Shown: piece by piece, positions 8,372 through 17,452 of the stretch | How positions within the stretch are numbered: position 1 is the first letter of the stretch | Layout of the letters: each line of letters opens with the position of its first letter | Assembly (NCBI RefSeq): GCF_006438925.1 | Contig: NZ_RCZA01000002.1 | Location: forward strand, 248,001 to 312,000 | Reading direction: 5' to 3' | Length of the DNA stretch: 64,000 bases | From: Pseudomonas mandelii | Lineage (GTDB): Bacteria; Pseudomonadota; Gammaproteobacteria; Pseudomonadales; Pseudomonadaceae | The notes under the pieces: generated by a model | The model's input: the letters and a program-made list of their open reading frames with translations, nothing else | What the model was told of the DNA's origin: nothing | Database searches by the model: none | Translations under genes and position numbers: made by a program

Positions 8372-8390
8372 GGGATTTCGATTCATCACC

Positions 8391-8424
8391 CACAAAAAAA
8401 CCGCATCTCTGCGGTTTTTTTGTG
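8391..8424. terminator. Bidirectional intrinsic terminator between alaC and gntT
   Basis: A CCGCA...TGCGG stem is flanked by an A-run on the left and a T-run on the right, so it can end transcription from both convergent genes. Confidence 0.9.
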
Positions 8425-8437
8425 TCTGGTGATCGCG

Positions 8438-9790
8438 TCAGACGAACATCGACAGCAGCAGGATAAAGCCCAGCGCTACGATAGACAGGATGGTTTCCAT
8501 CGCCGTCCAGGTCTTGAAGGTTTCTGCCACGGTCATGTTGAAGTACTGCTTCACCAGCCAGAAACCCGCGTCGTTGACGTGAGACAGGATCAACGAGCCA
8601 GCACCGGTCGCCAGTACCAGCAGTTCACGGTTCACACCCGGAATCATCCCCACCACCGGCACCACGATGCCGGCGCCGGTAATGGTCGCCACGGTTGCCG
8701 AACCGGTGGCGATACGAATCACCGCCGCCACCAGCCAGGCCAGCAGGATCGGCGAGATCTGTGCGTTCACCGCCATGTGGCCGATGACATCACCCACGCC
8801 GCTGGTCACCAGCATCTGCTTGAAGCCACCACCGGCACCGATGATCAGAATGATCGCGGCGGTCGGCGCAAGGCTCGCGTCGAGCAACTTGAGGATCTTG
8901 TTGGAGCCCATGCCCTGACGGTGCCCGAAGGTGTACAGCGACAGCAGCAACGCCAGCAACAACGCAGAGATCGGGTGACCGACCAGGTCCATGAAGGTGC
9001 GCAAGAAATTGCCGTCCGGCAGCACCACGTCAGCAAAGGTCTTGAGCAACATCAGGAACACCGGCAACAGCACGGTGATCAGGGTGATGCTGAAGCTCGG
9101 CAGCTCAGCCGCCTCGGGCTCGCGCGCCAGTTGATCGACCAGTTCCTGGTTAGGATGACCCGGGATGTATTTGGAAATGAACGTGCCGTAGATCGGGCCG
9201 GCGATGATGGCCGTCGGCAGCGCAACGATCAGGCCGTAAAGAATGGTTTTACCAATGTCGGCACCGAACACGCCGATGGCCAGCAACGGACCCGGGTGCG
9301 GCGGAACCAGACCGTGCACGGCGGACAGACCGGCCAGCAGCGGGATACCGATCTTGATGATCGACACGCCGGTACGCCGGGCCACGATGAACACCAGCGG
9401 GATCAGCAGCACGAAGCCGATTTCGAAGAACAGCGGAATGCCGACCAGGAAGGCCGCGAACATCATCGCCCACTGCACCTTGTCCTTGCCGAACGCGCGA
9501 ATCAGGGTTTGGGCAATTTGATCCGCCCCGCCCGACTCGGCCATCATTTTGCCGAGCATCGTGCCCAACGCAAGGATGATCCCGACGAAACCAAGCACCC
9601 CACCGAAGCCGTCCTGGAACGCCTTGATGATGGTGCCGATCGGCATGCCGGAGGTCAGCCCGAGAAAAGCGGCGGCGATGATCAGGGCAATGAACGGATG
9701 AAGCTTGAACTTGGTAATCAGGACGATAAGCCCGATCACCGTGACCACTGCGTCTAGCAGCAGGAACGTCTCGTGGGACATGCCAAACAT
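8438..9790 (-). CDS. gntT: Gluconate:proton symporter GntT (GntP family)
   Basis: The 450-residue hydrophobic protein has 12 or more membrane segments and the GntP-family motif VHGLVPPHPGPLLAIGVFGADIG split over two helices. It imports gluconate with protons across the inner membrane, feeding GntK. The ATG at 9790 was chosen because AGGAGA lies about 9 nt upstream; an upstream in-frame ATG adds an asparagine-rich stretch without a ribosome site. A GntR-operator-like sequence sits 60 nt upstream. It follows gntK with an 82-nt gap, so it may have its own promoter as well as readthrough. Confidence 0.93.
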   Translation of the reverse strand: MFGMSHETFLLLDAVVTVIGLIVLITKFKLHPFIALIIAAAFLGLTSGMPIGTIIKAFQDGFGGVLGFVGIILALGTMLGKMMAESGGADQIAQTLIRAFGKDKVQWAMMFAAFLVGIPLFFEIGFVLLIPLVFIVARRTGVSIIKIGIPLLAGLSAVHGLVPPHPGPLLAIGVFGADIGKTILYGLIVALPTAIIAGPIYGTFISKYIPGHPNQELVDQLAREPEAAELPSFSITLITVLLPVFLMLLKTFADVVLPDGNFLRTFMDLVGHPISALLLALLLSLYTFGHRQGMGSNKILKLLDASLAPTAAIILIIGAGGGFKQMLVTSGVGDVIGHMAVNAQISPILLAWLVAAVIRIATGSATVATITGAGIVVPVVGMIPGVNRELLVLATGAGSLILSHVNDAGFWLVKQYFNMTVAETFKTWTAMETILSIVALGFILLLSMFV

Positions 9791-9849
9791 TAGGGGTGTC
9801 TCCTGGTTGTTGTTGTTATTAAAGCGGGTAATTCGCAAGCCAACAGGAC

Positions 9850-9863
9850 AGCGCTATCTCTTC
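9850..9863 (-). promoter_or_regulatory. Putative GntR operator upstream of gntT
   Basis: On the minus strand the sequence reads gaagagaTAGCGCT. It keeps the TAGCGCT core of the reported P. aeruginosa GntR site AC-N-AAG-N-TAGCGCT but is degenerate in the left half. It is the weakest of three such sites in this locus. Confidence 0.5.
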
Positions 9864-9872
9864 TGGCAAAAC

Positions 9873-10406
9873 TCATACGGCGTGTTTCAGGCCATGCGCC
9901 TGCCACCAGTCATGAGCTTGCTTCGCCAATTGGTCGACGCTGTGATTCGAAGCGTCCAGAGCCAGGGTCAGGGGCTCACCAACGGGCGATTCAAGGGTGG
10001 CGAACTGGCTGTCGATCAGCGTCGACGGCATGAAATGGCCCGGTCGATGGGAGACACGATCGGCGGCAACTTCAGGGGTCAATTCAAGGAACACGAAGCC
10101 CAGGCCCGGCAAGGCGCTGCGCAGACGTTCGCGGTAAATGTGTTTGAGGGCCGAGCAGGTCAGCACCGGGCGTTCGCCCTTGGCGTCAATACGGCGCAAT
10201 TCATCGCACAGGCTGTCGAGCCAGCCGGCACGGTCGTCGTCGTTCAGGGGGATACCCGCGCTCATCTTTTCGATATTGGCGGCGGGGTGGAAAGTGTCGC
10301 CTTCAATGGCGGTCGCGCCGCTGAGTTGGCACAAGGCCTCGCTGACGCAAGTCTTGCCGCAACCGGCAACGCCCATGATGACCAGGGCGGTGATTGGATG
10401 ATTCAT
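9873..10406 (-). CDS. gntK: Gluconokinase GntK
   Basis: The 177-residue protein has a P-loop GVAGCGKT at 12-19 and the gluconokinase hallmarks EGDTFHP, LNDDDRAGWL and CSALKHIYRERLR. It phosphorylates gluconate to 6-phosphogluconate using ATP in the cytoplasm, feeding the Entner-Doudoroff enzymes encoded later in this window. GAGGTG lies 6 nt before the ATG at 10406; a longer in-frame start overlaps the operator and is unlikely. It is transcribed divergently from gntR and upstream of gntT. Confidence 0.95.
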   Translation of the reverse strand: MNHPITALVIMGVAGCGKTCVSEALCQLSGATAIEGDTFHPAANIEKMSAGIPLNDDDRAGWLDSLCDELRRIDAKGERPVLTCSALKHIYRERLRSALPGLGFVFLELTPEVAADRVSHRPGHFMPSTLIDSQFATLESPVGEPLTLALDASNHSVDQLAKQAHDWWQAHGLKHAV

Positions 10407-10427
10407 GTAACACCTCAGCGCGCAGAC

Positions 10428-10441
10428 AGCGCTACCTTTGA
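10428..10441 (-). promoter_or_regulatory. Putative GntR operator upstream of gntK
   Basis: The minus strand reads TCAAAGGTAGCGCT, one mismatch from the reported GntR consensus AC-N-AAG-N-TAGCGCT. It lies 22 nt before the gntK ATG, where a bound repressor would block transcription. Confidence 0.65.
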
Positions 10442-10454
10442 CAGTTAGGACATT

Positions 10455-10531
10455 AGTGTCCTGTCTCACAAATACGTTCCTTTTCGACGAGACATCGTCA
10501 AAAATGAACAGTATTTGTGAGACAGGACACT
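10455..10531. repeat. 77-nt near-perfect palindrome between gntK and gntR
   Basis: Arms 10455-10475 and 10511-10531 are exact 21-nt reverse complements. Inside them, 10476-10490 pairs with 10495-10510 with two mismatches and one bulge, leaving a GACA tip. The whole element can fold as one long hairpin. It is AT-richer than its surroundings and unlike the REP families elsewhere. A miniature transposon or a cruciform regulatory structure are both possible. Confidence 0.85.
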
Positions 10532-10657
10532 CCCAATCAAAAGCAGAAGTTGCCGACGCCTTCTTGTCATTTTTGTGGGTTGCAGCATGTTCGTTCCCGA
10601 CGCCAAAAAACGGGGATCAGGCAAACCCCGCTCACGCATTTGCAGCTGCGTCGAGAC

Positions 10658-10671
10658 AGCGCTACCTTAGT
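10658..10671 (-). promoter_or_regulatory. Putative GntR operator upstream of gntR
   Basis: The minus strand reads ACTAAGGTAGCGCT, an exact match to the reported P. aeruginosa GntR operator AC-N-AAG-N-TAGCGCT. It lies 30 nt before the gntR ATG and suggests autoregulation. Confidence 0.75.
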
Positions 10672-10700
10672 GCCTCGAATTTTGTTTGGCAAGCCGTCCG

Positions 10701-11732
10701 ATGATCTCCCCTAAAAACGATAAAAATACGCGCACCACTGGCCGCCCCACCTTGAACGAAGTCGCACGGCTGGCCGGTGTCAGCCCGATCACCGCCTCTC
10801 GCGCCCTGCGCGGGGTCAGCACGGTGGCCACCGAACTGGTGGAAAAAGTGCAGAAAGCGGCGCTTGAACTCAACTACGTGGTCAACCCTGCCGCCCGCGC
10901 GTTAGCCTCGGCCCAGAGCCATTCGGTGGTGGTATTGGTGCCGTCACTGTCCAACTTATTGTTCATCGACACGCTGGAAGCCATTCATCAGGTTTTGCGC
11001 CCAAAAGGCTTCGAAGTGCTGATCGGGAACTTCCATTACTCACGTGATGAAGAAGAAAACCTGCTGCGCAACTACATGGCATATCAGCCTCGCGGTTTGC
11101 TGCTGACCGGTTTCGACCGCACCGAAAGTTCGCGCCGGATGATCGAGGCCAGCAACATTCCGTGCGTGTACATGATGGAACTGGACAGCGCAGCCGGGCT
11201 CAATTGCGTAGGCTTTTCGCAACTCGCTGCCGGCGAGACAGCGGCCGAACATTTGCTGTCACGGGGTCGCAAGCGTCTGGCCTACATCGGCGCGCAACTG
11301 GATCAACGCACGTTGCTGCGCGGCGAAGGTTTCCGCAAAGCCCTGCAAAAGGCCGGTTTGTATGACCCGGACCTGGAAGTGCTGACACCTCGCTCTTCCT
11401 CCGTCGGCCTTGGTGGCGAACTGTTCCTGCAACTGCTCGCCACTCATCCCGATGTCGACGCGATCTTCTTCGGCAACGACGACCTGGCCCAGGGCGCACT
11501 GCTCGAAGCCATGCGCTGCGGGATCAAGATCCCCGAACAAGTGGCGATCCTCGGCTTCAACGACCTGCCGGCCTCGGCCCACATGGTCCCGCGTCTGAGC
11601 AGCATCAGCACCCCACGAGAAGCCATCGGCCGCCGCGCGGCGGAGCAGATGTTGACGTTGATGGCTGGTAATACGGTGGCCAAACCGGTGCAGGACATGG
11701 GATTTGAGTTGAAGGTGCGCGAAAGCACCTGA
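10701..11732 (+). CDS. gntR: LacI-family gluconate repressor GntR
   Basis: The 343-residue protein has an N-terminal LacI-type helix-turn-helix (PTLNEVARLAGVSPITASRALRG, about 14-36) and a periplasmic-binding-protein-like effector domain ending in the usual LGFNDLPASAHMVPRLSSI region. It should repress gntK/gntT and itself until gluconate or 6-phosphogluconate binds. The ATG at 10701 is preferred over a TTG five codons upstream, although neither has a strong ribosome site. Three operator-like sites surround the locus. A REP pair follows. Confidence 0.9.
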   Translation: MISPKNDKNTRTTGRPTLNEVARLAGVSPITASRALRGVSTVATELVEKVQKAALELNYVVNPAARALASAQSHSVVVLVPSLSNLLFIDTLEAIHQVLRPKGFEVLIGNFHYSRDEEENLLRNYMAYQPRGLLLTGFDRTESSRRMIEASNIPCVYMMELDSAAGLNCVGFSQLAAGETAAEHLLSRGRKRLAYIGAQLDQRTLLRGEGFRKALQKAGLYDPDLEVLTPRSSSVGLGGELFLQLLATHPDVDAIFFGNDDLAQGALLEAMRCGIKIPEQVAILGFNDLPASAHMVPRLSSISTPREAIGRRAAEQMLTLMAGNTVAKPVQDMGFELKVREST

Positions 11733-11737
11733 CCCGT

Positions 11738-11840
11738 GTGGGAGCGAGCTGGCTCCGGGCGGCGTTCCGACGAAAGCGGTGTGTCATTCGACATCATTGG
11801 TGAATGCCCCTCCGCTTTCGCGAACAGGCTCTCTCCCACA
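11738..11840. repeat. REP-type inverted pair, family B
   Basis: Family B arms begin tgtgggagcgagct and end in ctctcccaca after a loop of about 55 nt. The inner ends carry cgaaagcgg and complement. It separates convergent gntR and the LysR gene. Confidence 0.85.
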
Positions 11841-11852
11841 GAGGATCACCGC

Positions 11853-12725
11853 TCAGCGCCCCATCAACTCCACAAACGCCAACGCCCCCTTCTGCAACGG
11901 CTGGCTCTTGAGCCACACCGCATGCACCGGCAGCACCAACCCGTTCTCGATGTTGCGAAAGCTCAGGCGCTTGAGCCTTCCGGCCTCCAGCAACGGCTGG
12001 ACCACCGACAGTGGAAAATTGCCCCAACCCAATCCGGCTTCGACCATTTCCAGCGCCATGGCCAGGGTGTCGGTGCGCCAGTAAGACTCGGCCACCAGTG
12101 GCCGGGTTTCGCTGATCGGCAGGTCGCGGCTGGCGACGATGATTTGCCGTACGTGGACCAAATCTTCGAGAAACAAATCCTGGCCTTGAAACAGCGGATT
12201 ATCCGCCGCCAACGTGGCAATCATCCGCTCGGTACCGACGAACTGGAACCGCTCCAGCACGTTTATGCTCAGCCCGGCGAACGCCAGGCAAACGCTGACC
12301 CGGCTGCTGTGGAGCATCGCCAGCACATCGTCCTGCGGCGCGCTGAGCACTTCGATTTCCAGTAGCGGATGACGCTCGGCGATGACCTTGATCGCCGCCA
12401 TCACGCGGCCCTTGTCGATGTCCGCCACTACCCCGATCGACAACTTGCTTTCCAGCCCCAGCGACAATTCGACTGCATGCACTTGCAACTGTTTGAGCTG
12501 CTCGGCGATCAGCCGCGCATGCGGTACCAAAGCACTGGCCATCGCCGTCGGCACCGGCTCGCGATGGCTGCGGTCGAACAGTGGATAACCGAGTTCGGCT
12601 TCCAGGTTGGCGATGCCCATGCTCACCGCCGACGGCACTTTACCCAGCGCCCGGGCGGCAGCGGAAAACGAGCCGCGCTCGATCACCGCGAGGAACAACT
12701 CGATGCTGTCACTGTTGAAATTCAT
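11853..12725 (-). CDS. LysR-family regulator, probably of the adjacent PACE efflux gene
   Basis: The 290-residue protein has an N-terminal winged helix (FLAVIERGSFSAAARALGKVPSAVS, about 9-33) and a LysR substrate-binding domain. It is divergent from the PACE efflux gene, with 120 nt between the starts. This arrangement matches the AceR-AceI pair of Acinetobacter, where AceR activates the exporter in response to the drug or diamine. The ATG at 12725 gives the usual LysR start. Function is inferred from context and family; the ligand is unknown. Confidence 0.85.
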   Translation of the reverse strand: MNFNSDSIELFLAVIERGSFSAAARALGKVPSAVSMGIANLEAELGYPLFDRSHREPVPTAMASALVPHARLIAEQLKQLQVHAVELSLGLESKLSIGVVADIDKGRVMAAIKVIAERHPLLEIEVLSAPQDDVLAMLHSSRVSVCLAFAGLSINVLERFQFVGTERMIATLAADNPLFQGQDLFLEDLVHVRQIIVASRDLPISETRPLVAESYWRTDTLAMALEMVEAGLGWGNFPLSVVQPLLEAGRLKRLSFRNIENGLVLPVHAVWLKSQPLQKGALAFVELMGR

Positions 12726-12845
12726 TCCTCTTCCTATCAATACAACTGAAAGCTACCGACTTTTTCTATCACGCCTATTGAAGCTATCTTTTGTCGCCTT
12801 CGCCAGTGCTCCTGGCTTCAAGTTTGCGGAAAGAGGCAAATTCCC

Positions 12846-13277
12846 ATGCAAGGCGTTAAACGAAAATTGCTCTACGTGTCGCTTTACGAGGTCATCGGCA
12901 TGACCTTCTCGGCCTTGGGTCTGGCGTTGTTGTCCGGCACCTCGCCCGGCAGCACAGGCCCGTTGGCCGTGATCATTACCACCATCGCGGTGACCTGGAA
13001 TTTCTTCTACACCACGCTGTTTGAGCGCTGGGAAAGTCGTCAGCCTTCGCGAACCCGCACCGTTAAACGGCGCATCGCCCATGCCGTGGGTTTTCAACTA
13101 ACCTTGATAGTGTTCCTCATCCCGTTGATCGCCTGGTGGATGAACATCAGCCTGGTGCAAGCCTTCCTGCTGGACGCGGCGCTGATCATTTTCATCCCGT
13201 GCTACACCTTCGCCTTCAACTGGCTGTTTGATCGCACGTTTGGTTTGCCAACTTCGGCACTGCCGAACCCGGTTTGA
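12846..13277 (+). CDS. PACE-family multidrug/biocide efflux transporter
   Basis: The 143-residue membrane protein has two tandem bacterial transmembrane pair domains. The four helices are about 10-30, 37-57, 78-100 and 107-127. The first pair begins RKLLYVSLYEVIGM and contains WNFFYTTLFERWE; the second contains AHAVGFQLTLIVFLIP and FNWLFDRTFG. The conserved intramembrane acid of AceI corresponds to E15 in LYEVIG. PACE proteins export chlorhexidine, acriflavine and polyamines such as cadaverine across the inner membrane. The size is typical. Confidence 0.9.
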   Translation: MQGVKRKLLYVSLYEVIGMTFSALGLALLSGTSPGSTGPLAVIITTIAVTWNFFYTTLFERWESRQPSRTRTVKRRIAHAVGFQLTLIVFLIPLIAWWMNISLVQAFLLDAALIIFIPCYTFAFNWLFDRTFGLPTSALPNPV

Positions 13278-13333
13278 AAACGCTGAATGTCTGTTAGATT
13301 CCTGAAGCGTCGAATCGCTAACGGAGTAGCTCA

Positions 13334-13966
13334 ATGGAACATGCACTGAAGATTTTGGGTAAAGCCTCGTCCATCAACGTCAGAAAAGTCCTGTGGACCT
13401 GTGAGGAACTGGGTGTTGCCTACGAACGTGAGGACTGGGGCGGCGGTTATGCGTCGACCCACACGCCGGAGTTTCTCAGGCTCAACCCCAACGCACTGGT
13501 GCCGGTGATCATCGATGAGGCCGGCGTGCTGTGGGAGTCCAATACCATCTGTCGCTATCTGGCCGGCAAACACCACAACACTGATCTGCTACCCCACGAA
13601 CCCGCGGCCCGCGCTCGGGTGGAACAGTGGATGGATTGGCAAGCGACTGAACTCAATGCCTCCTTGAGCTATGCGTTCACCGCATTGGTACGTAAAGATC
13701 CGGAGTTCCAGGACCCGCATCACATTGCCGCCGGTGTACACGGCTGGAATCAGAAAATGGGCATCCTCGAGCATCAGCTCGCGGCCACCAAAGCGTATGT
13801 CGCCGGGCCACACTTTACGCTGGCCGACATCGTCATCGGACTGTCGGTCAACCGCTGGCTGATGACACCGATGGAGCGCCCCGACTACCCGGCCATCGAC
13901 GAGTATTTCCAACGATTGGCACAACGCCCGGGATTCCTGAAACATGGCTGCAACGGCCTGCCTTGA
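13334..13966 (+). CDS. Glutathione S-transferase family protein
   Basis: The 210-residue protein has an N-terminal thioredoxin-like domain with the glutathione-binding VPVIIDEAGVLWESNTICRYL segment (about 56-76, containing the cis-proline after V and the ES pair) and a helical C-terminal domain with FTLADIVIG, the N-capping box of GSTs. It probably conjugates or reduces a small electrophile with glutathione in the cytoplasm. It stands alone between the PACE gene and an MFS carrier. GGAG precedes the ATG by about 9 nt. Confidence 0.88.
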   Translation: MEHALKILGKASSINVRKVLWTCEELGVAYEREDWGGGYASTHTPEFLRLNPNALVPVIIDEAGVLWESNTICRYLAGKHHNTDLLPHEPAARARVEQWMDWQATELNASLSYAFTALVRKDPEFQDPHHIAAGVHGWNQKMGILEHQLAATKAYVAGPHFTLADIVIGLSVNRWLMTPMERPDYPAIDEYFQRLAQRPGFLKHGCNGLP

Positions 13967-14109
13967 GCGGTTCCTGCGCTACAAATCGCTAAAATGTAAA
14001 CATTCATTGCAATAACTGAGTGAATCTCGACGCAAAGCCACCGAGATTCACAATCATTCATTTCCGATAGCAGGCTAAGCTTCTCCCACGATAAGTATTG
14101 GATCAGCCC

Positions 14110-15534
14110 ATGACTGCTCACTCCCCCGCCTTTGCTCAACCTGACGGAATCGACCCCGTCCGGGCCGCGCAAATTTCCGCCCGCATCGACCGACTCCCCG
14201 CCGTCTCCACGATCTGGCGGCTGGTGGCGCTGCTCTCGATCGGTGGTTTTTTCGAGCTCTATGACTTGTTCCAGACGGCCTACATCAGCCCCGGCCTGAT
14301 TCGCGACGGCATCTTCGCCACCGGCAACCAAGGCGTGTTCGGCTTCTCAGATCAGGCCGCCTTCGCCTCGGCGACGTTTCTCGGGTTGTTCCTTGGTGCG
14401 AGTCTGTTGAGCCCGTTGGCCGACCGCTTCGGTCGACGTGCCATCTTCACTTTCGCGTTGATCTGGTACACCGTCGCGACGGTGGCGATGGGCGTTCAGA
14501 GTTCAGCCATCGGCATCATCTGCATGCGCTTTCTGGTGGGTATCGGACTGGGCATCGAACTGGTGACCATCGACGCCTACCTCTCGGAACTGGTGCCAAA
14601 ACGCATGCGCAGTTCGGCATTTGCCTTTGCGTTTTTCGTACAGTTTCTGTCGGTGCCGGCGGTGGCGTTGATGTCGTGGTGGCTGGTGCCGCAAGCGCCG
14701 TTCGGTGTGTCCGGCTGGCGTTGGGTGGTGTTGGCGAGCGCGGTGTTTGCGCTGTTCATCTGGTGGCTGCGTTCGCGGTTGCCGGAGTCGCCGCGCTGGT
14801 TGGCCCAGCATGGACGGTTCGACGAAGCCAGCAAGATTCTCGATGGCATCGAAGCCCGCTGCGTGAAGGATCAGGGCAAGCCGCTGGATGAACCGGAGTT
14901 GGCGGTGGTGGATGTTCAGGGCTCGGGGCGTTTCGCCGATATCTGGCAGCCGCCTTATCGCCGTCGGGCGTTGATGCTGATTGTCTTCCACGTGTTCCAG
15001 GCCATCGGTTTCTTCGGCTTCGGCAACTGGTTACCGGCGCTGCTGTCCGGCCAGGGCGTGAGCGTGACGCACAGCCTGATGTACGCGTTCATCATCACCC
15101 TCGCCTACCCGCTCGGGCCGTTGCTGTTCGTGAAGTTCGCCAACCGCTTCGAGAACAAGTGGCAGATTGTCGGCTCGGCCTTGGGTGCCATGACCTTCGG
15201 CACGCTGTTCGCCTGGCAAACCAGCGCCTTCGGCCTGATCTTCTGCGGGGTGATGATCACCTTCTGTAATGCCTGGCTGAGCTTCAGTTATCACTCTTAC
15301 CAAAGCGAATTGTTCCCGACCAACATCCGCGCCAGGGCGGTGGGGTTTTGTTATTCATTCAGTCGATTGTCGACGGTGTTCAGCAGTTTACTGATCGGGA
15401 TTTTCCTCGAGCACTTCGGCACGCCGGGGGTGCTGGCGTTCATTGTCAGTAGCATGCTGATCGTGATGATCACCATCGGCTGGTTCGGCCCAAGAACCCG
15501 CAACCTGGCACTGGAAAACATCGCTCATCGCTGA
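14110..15534 (+). CDS. MFS transporter, metabolite:H+ symporter type
   Basis: The 474-residue protein has twelve predicted membrane segments and the major-facilitator loop motif ADRFGRRAIF after helix 2 (about residues 102-111). The VGIGLGIELVTIDAYLSELVP and later SELFPTNIRARAVGF stretches fit the sugar/aromatic-acid symporter branches. The ATG at 14110 is chosen over a TTG four codons earlier. It is an inner-membrane secondary carrier, probably importing an organic acid or sugar. No catabolic genes are adjacent, so the substrate is open. Confidence 0.85.
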   Translation: MTAHSPAFAQPDGIDPVRAAQISARIDRLPAVSTIWRLVALLSIGGFFELYDLFQTAYISPGLIRDGIFATGNQGVFGFSDQAAFASATFLGLFLGASLLSPLADRFGRRAIFTFALIWYTVATVAMGVQSSAIGIICMRFLVGIGLGIELVTIDAYLSELVPKRMRSSAFAFAFFVQFLSVPAVALMSWWLVPQAPFGVSGWRWVVLASAVFALFIWWLRSRLPESPRWLAQHGRFDEASKILDGIEARCVKDQGKPLDEPELAVVDVQGSGRFADIWQPPYRRRALMLIVFHVFQAIGFFGFGNWLPALLSGQGVSVTHSLMYAFIITLAYPLGPLLFVKFANRFENKWQIVGSALGAMTFGTLFAWQTSAFGLIFCGVMITFCNAWLSFSYHSYQSELFPTNIRARAVGFCYSFSRLSTVFSSLLIGIFLEHFGTPGVLAFIVSSMLIVMITIGWFGPRTRNLALENIAHR

Positions 15535-15625
15535 GCCACCGCTTCGCTTTAAAAGTGCGGAAATCAATAAAAGAGGGTATCTCGAAGGGTAATGCTGATC
15601 AGTTAAGGATTTGAGCACCGCTATC

Positions 15626-15657
15626 CTTGTGGGAGCGAGCTTGCTCGCTCCCACAAG
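15626..15657. repeat. Single REP-type palindrome, family B
   Basis: The cttgtgggagcgag arms are complementary with a 4-nt loop, forming a compact hairpin between the MFS gene and the convergent transducer gene. Here the two family-B units sit back to back with no spacer. Confidence 0.9.
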
Positions 15658-15715
15658 TTCTGCGCCTTAACTGACTGGCATTGCGCTCGGCGGGACCCTT
15701 TCCAAGGTGCCGCTA

Positions 15716-17035
15716 TCAACTTATCTGCAAGGTCGAGTTGAACTGACTGATCGCATCCATCACATGCCGCGACCCTTGTTGAATCTCCAGAATCACCGCT
15801 CCCGCCTCATTCGCCAGTTCCACCCCAAGCCCGGTTCGACTCAAACTGGACTGCATGCTCGACACTGCACTCAATGACAAATCGTGGTTCTTGCGCACCA
15901 CTTCAACGATCTCCACCGTTGCCTGGCTCGTTCGTGCCGCAAGGCTGCGAACTTCATCGGCGACTACCGCGAACCCGCGTCCGTGCTCCCCGGCCCGGGC
16001 TGCTTCGATCGCGGCGTTGAGCGCCAGCAGGTTGGTCTGATCGGCAATGCCGCGAATGGTCTGAACGATGGTGCCTATGATGTCGGACTGTTTGCTGACG
16101 GCATCAATGCTCAGCGCCGCTTCGTTCAAGTCTTTGGAAATGTCCTGGATGGTCTGCACCGTTTGCTGCACCACCTGAGAACCTTTCTGCGCACAAGCGT
16201 CGTTTTGAACCGAGGTGCTGTGGGCCGACTCCGCGGCGGTTTGCAGGGTGGTCACCTGATCGGTGATGTCGCTGGCGAACTTGACTACTTTGTACAACCG
16301 CCCCTTGGTGTCGAACAGCGGGTTGTAGGAGGCCTCCAGGAAAACTGTATGACCGTGCTTATCTTTGCGCTCGAAACGGTGCGAGTGATATTCGCCGCGA
16401 TTGAGCGAGGCCCAGAACGCTTTGTAGGCCTGCGATTCGGCTTCTGCACGATGACAAAACAGGCTGTGGTGCTGGCCAACCACTTCGTTGAGCGAGTAAT
16501 GCATGCTCTTCAAGAAGTTGTCGTTGGCCGTGATGACTTTGCCATCCGGAGTGAATTCGATCACGGCCATGGAGCGACCGATCGCCGCGAGCATGCTCTC
16601 GTTTTCGTGCTCCTTGGAGACCCTGGCGGAGATGTCAGTGGCGACTTTGATCACACTCCGAACCTGACGATCAGCGCCGAACACCGGCATATAGCTGGCT
16701 TCAAGCCAGATCTCCTTGCCTCTCCTGTTCAAGCGTAAAAAGGTCCCGCTCACCGGTTCGCCACGGGCCAGGTCACGCCACAACTTGGCGTAGGTTTCGC
16801 TTCGATAAAACGCTTCTTCGCAAAAGATCCGGTGATGCTTACCGCGCACTTCTTCGGCGCTGTAACCCATGGCACTGCAAAAGTTGTCGTTGGCATCGAG
16901 CACGATCCCTTCGGGGGTGAACTCAATCATAGCCATCGAGCGACTGACCGCGGCCAACTTCGCGTTAGCCTCGGCCAGCGCGCAACTGAATCGTTCGATT
17001 TCCAGCAGGTCAGTCTTGTGACGTCGGTTAAACAT
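15716..17035 (-). CDS. BdlA-like cytoplasmic methyl-accepting transducer with two PAS domains
   Basis: The 439-residue protein has two tandem PAS domains (about 25-130 and 148-252, each opening with RSMAMIEF / RSMAVIEF and containing a GKHH or GQHH heme/flavin-region pattern) and a shortened methyl-accepting signalling domain with the conserved hairpin tip around [20 protein letters not shown]. No membrane segments are present. The architecture and opening [13 protein letters not shown] match P. aeruginosa BdlA, which links c-di-GMP and redox or nutrient cues to biofilm dispersion. AAGGTG lies upstream of the ATG at 17035. Whether it is the functional BdlA is uncertain, because pseudomonads carry several paralogues. 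Confidence 0.8.
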   Translation of the reverse strand: MFNRRHKTDLLEIERFSCALAEANAKLAAVSRSMAMIEFTPEGIVLDANDNFCSAMGYSAEEVRGKHHRIFCEEAFYRSETYAKLWRDLARGEPVSGTFLRLNRRGKEIWLEASYMPVFGADRQVRSVIKVATDISARVSKEHENESMLAAIGRSMAVIEFTPDGKVITANDNFLKSMHYSLNEVVGQHHSLFCHRAEAESQAYKAFWASLNRGEYHSHRFERKDKHGHTVFLEASYNPLFDTKGRLYKVVKFASDITDQVTTLQTAAESAHSTSVQNDACAQKGSQVVQQTVQTIQDISKDLNEAALSIDAVSKQSDIIGTIVQTIRGIADQTNLLALNAAIEAARAGEHGRGFAVVADEVRSLAARTSQATVEIVEVVRKNHDLSLSAVSSMQSSLSRTGLGVELANEAGAVILEIQQGSRHVMDAISQFNSTLQIS

Positions 17036-17452
17036 GGTCGTATCACCTTCAGCGCGGTCTTTTGTTTGATGAAAGTTCTTTGGTCTTTCAACAGCTCCAC
17101 CACTACGTTCCAAGGAACAGGCACACGCATCCCTCCACAGGAAGGACTTGGTCAGGTGATCAATGATGTTTAATCGGAGAGTCCATGCCGCAACGCTCTT
17201 ATCAAGACATCCGTCTCTTGATAGCCCGGAATCGGACCAGCCCTAACGATCTGATAAGACATTCCATTGACCGGACAGCTCCGTGTTGTTCAGAGTCGGT
17301 GCCTTGGGTTGCGCACACTTTTAACGTGTATGACGGCCTTCACATGGCGGTCGACATAGTTAGTTACGAGTCAGCATAGACAGGCGAGACAGGTAAGCAA
17401 GGCCACTAGTCGGCCAGTCTTGAGGACAAAATCGGTTCAGCTTCGGTATGAG
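17036..17452. other. 417-nt gap between transducer and LysR genes
   Basis: This stretch should contain the transducer promoter. Short open frames exist but have no ribosome site or recognisable protein. I see no REP element or RNA structure in it. Confidence 0.6.

Noticed and set aside
8420..9757. Long open frame opposite gntT
   Set aside because: It lies wholly antisense to a well-supported transporter; GC-rich third positions create such mirror frames. Its translation is rich in His, Gln and Arg with no domain.
17185..17379. 64-codon frame in the gap before the transducer gene
   Set aside because: No ribosome site, no protein-like pattern and no supporting context.
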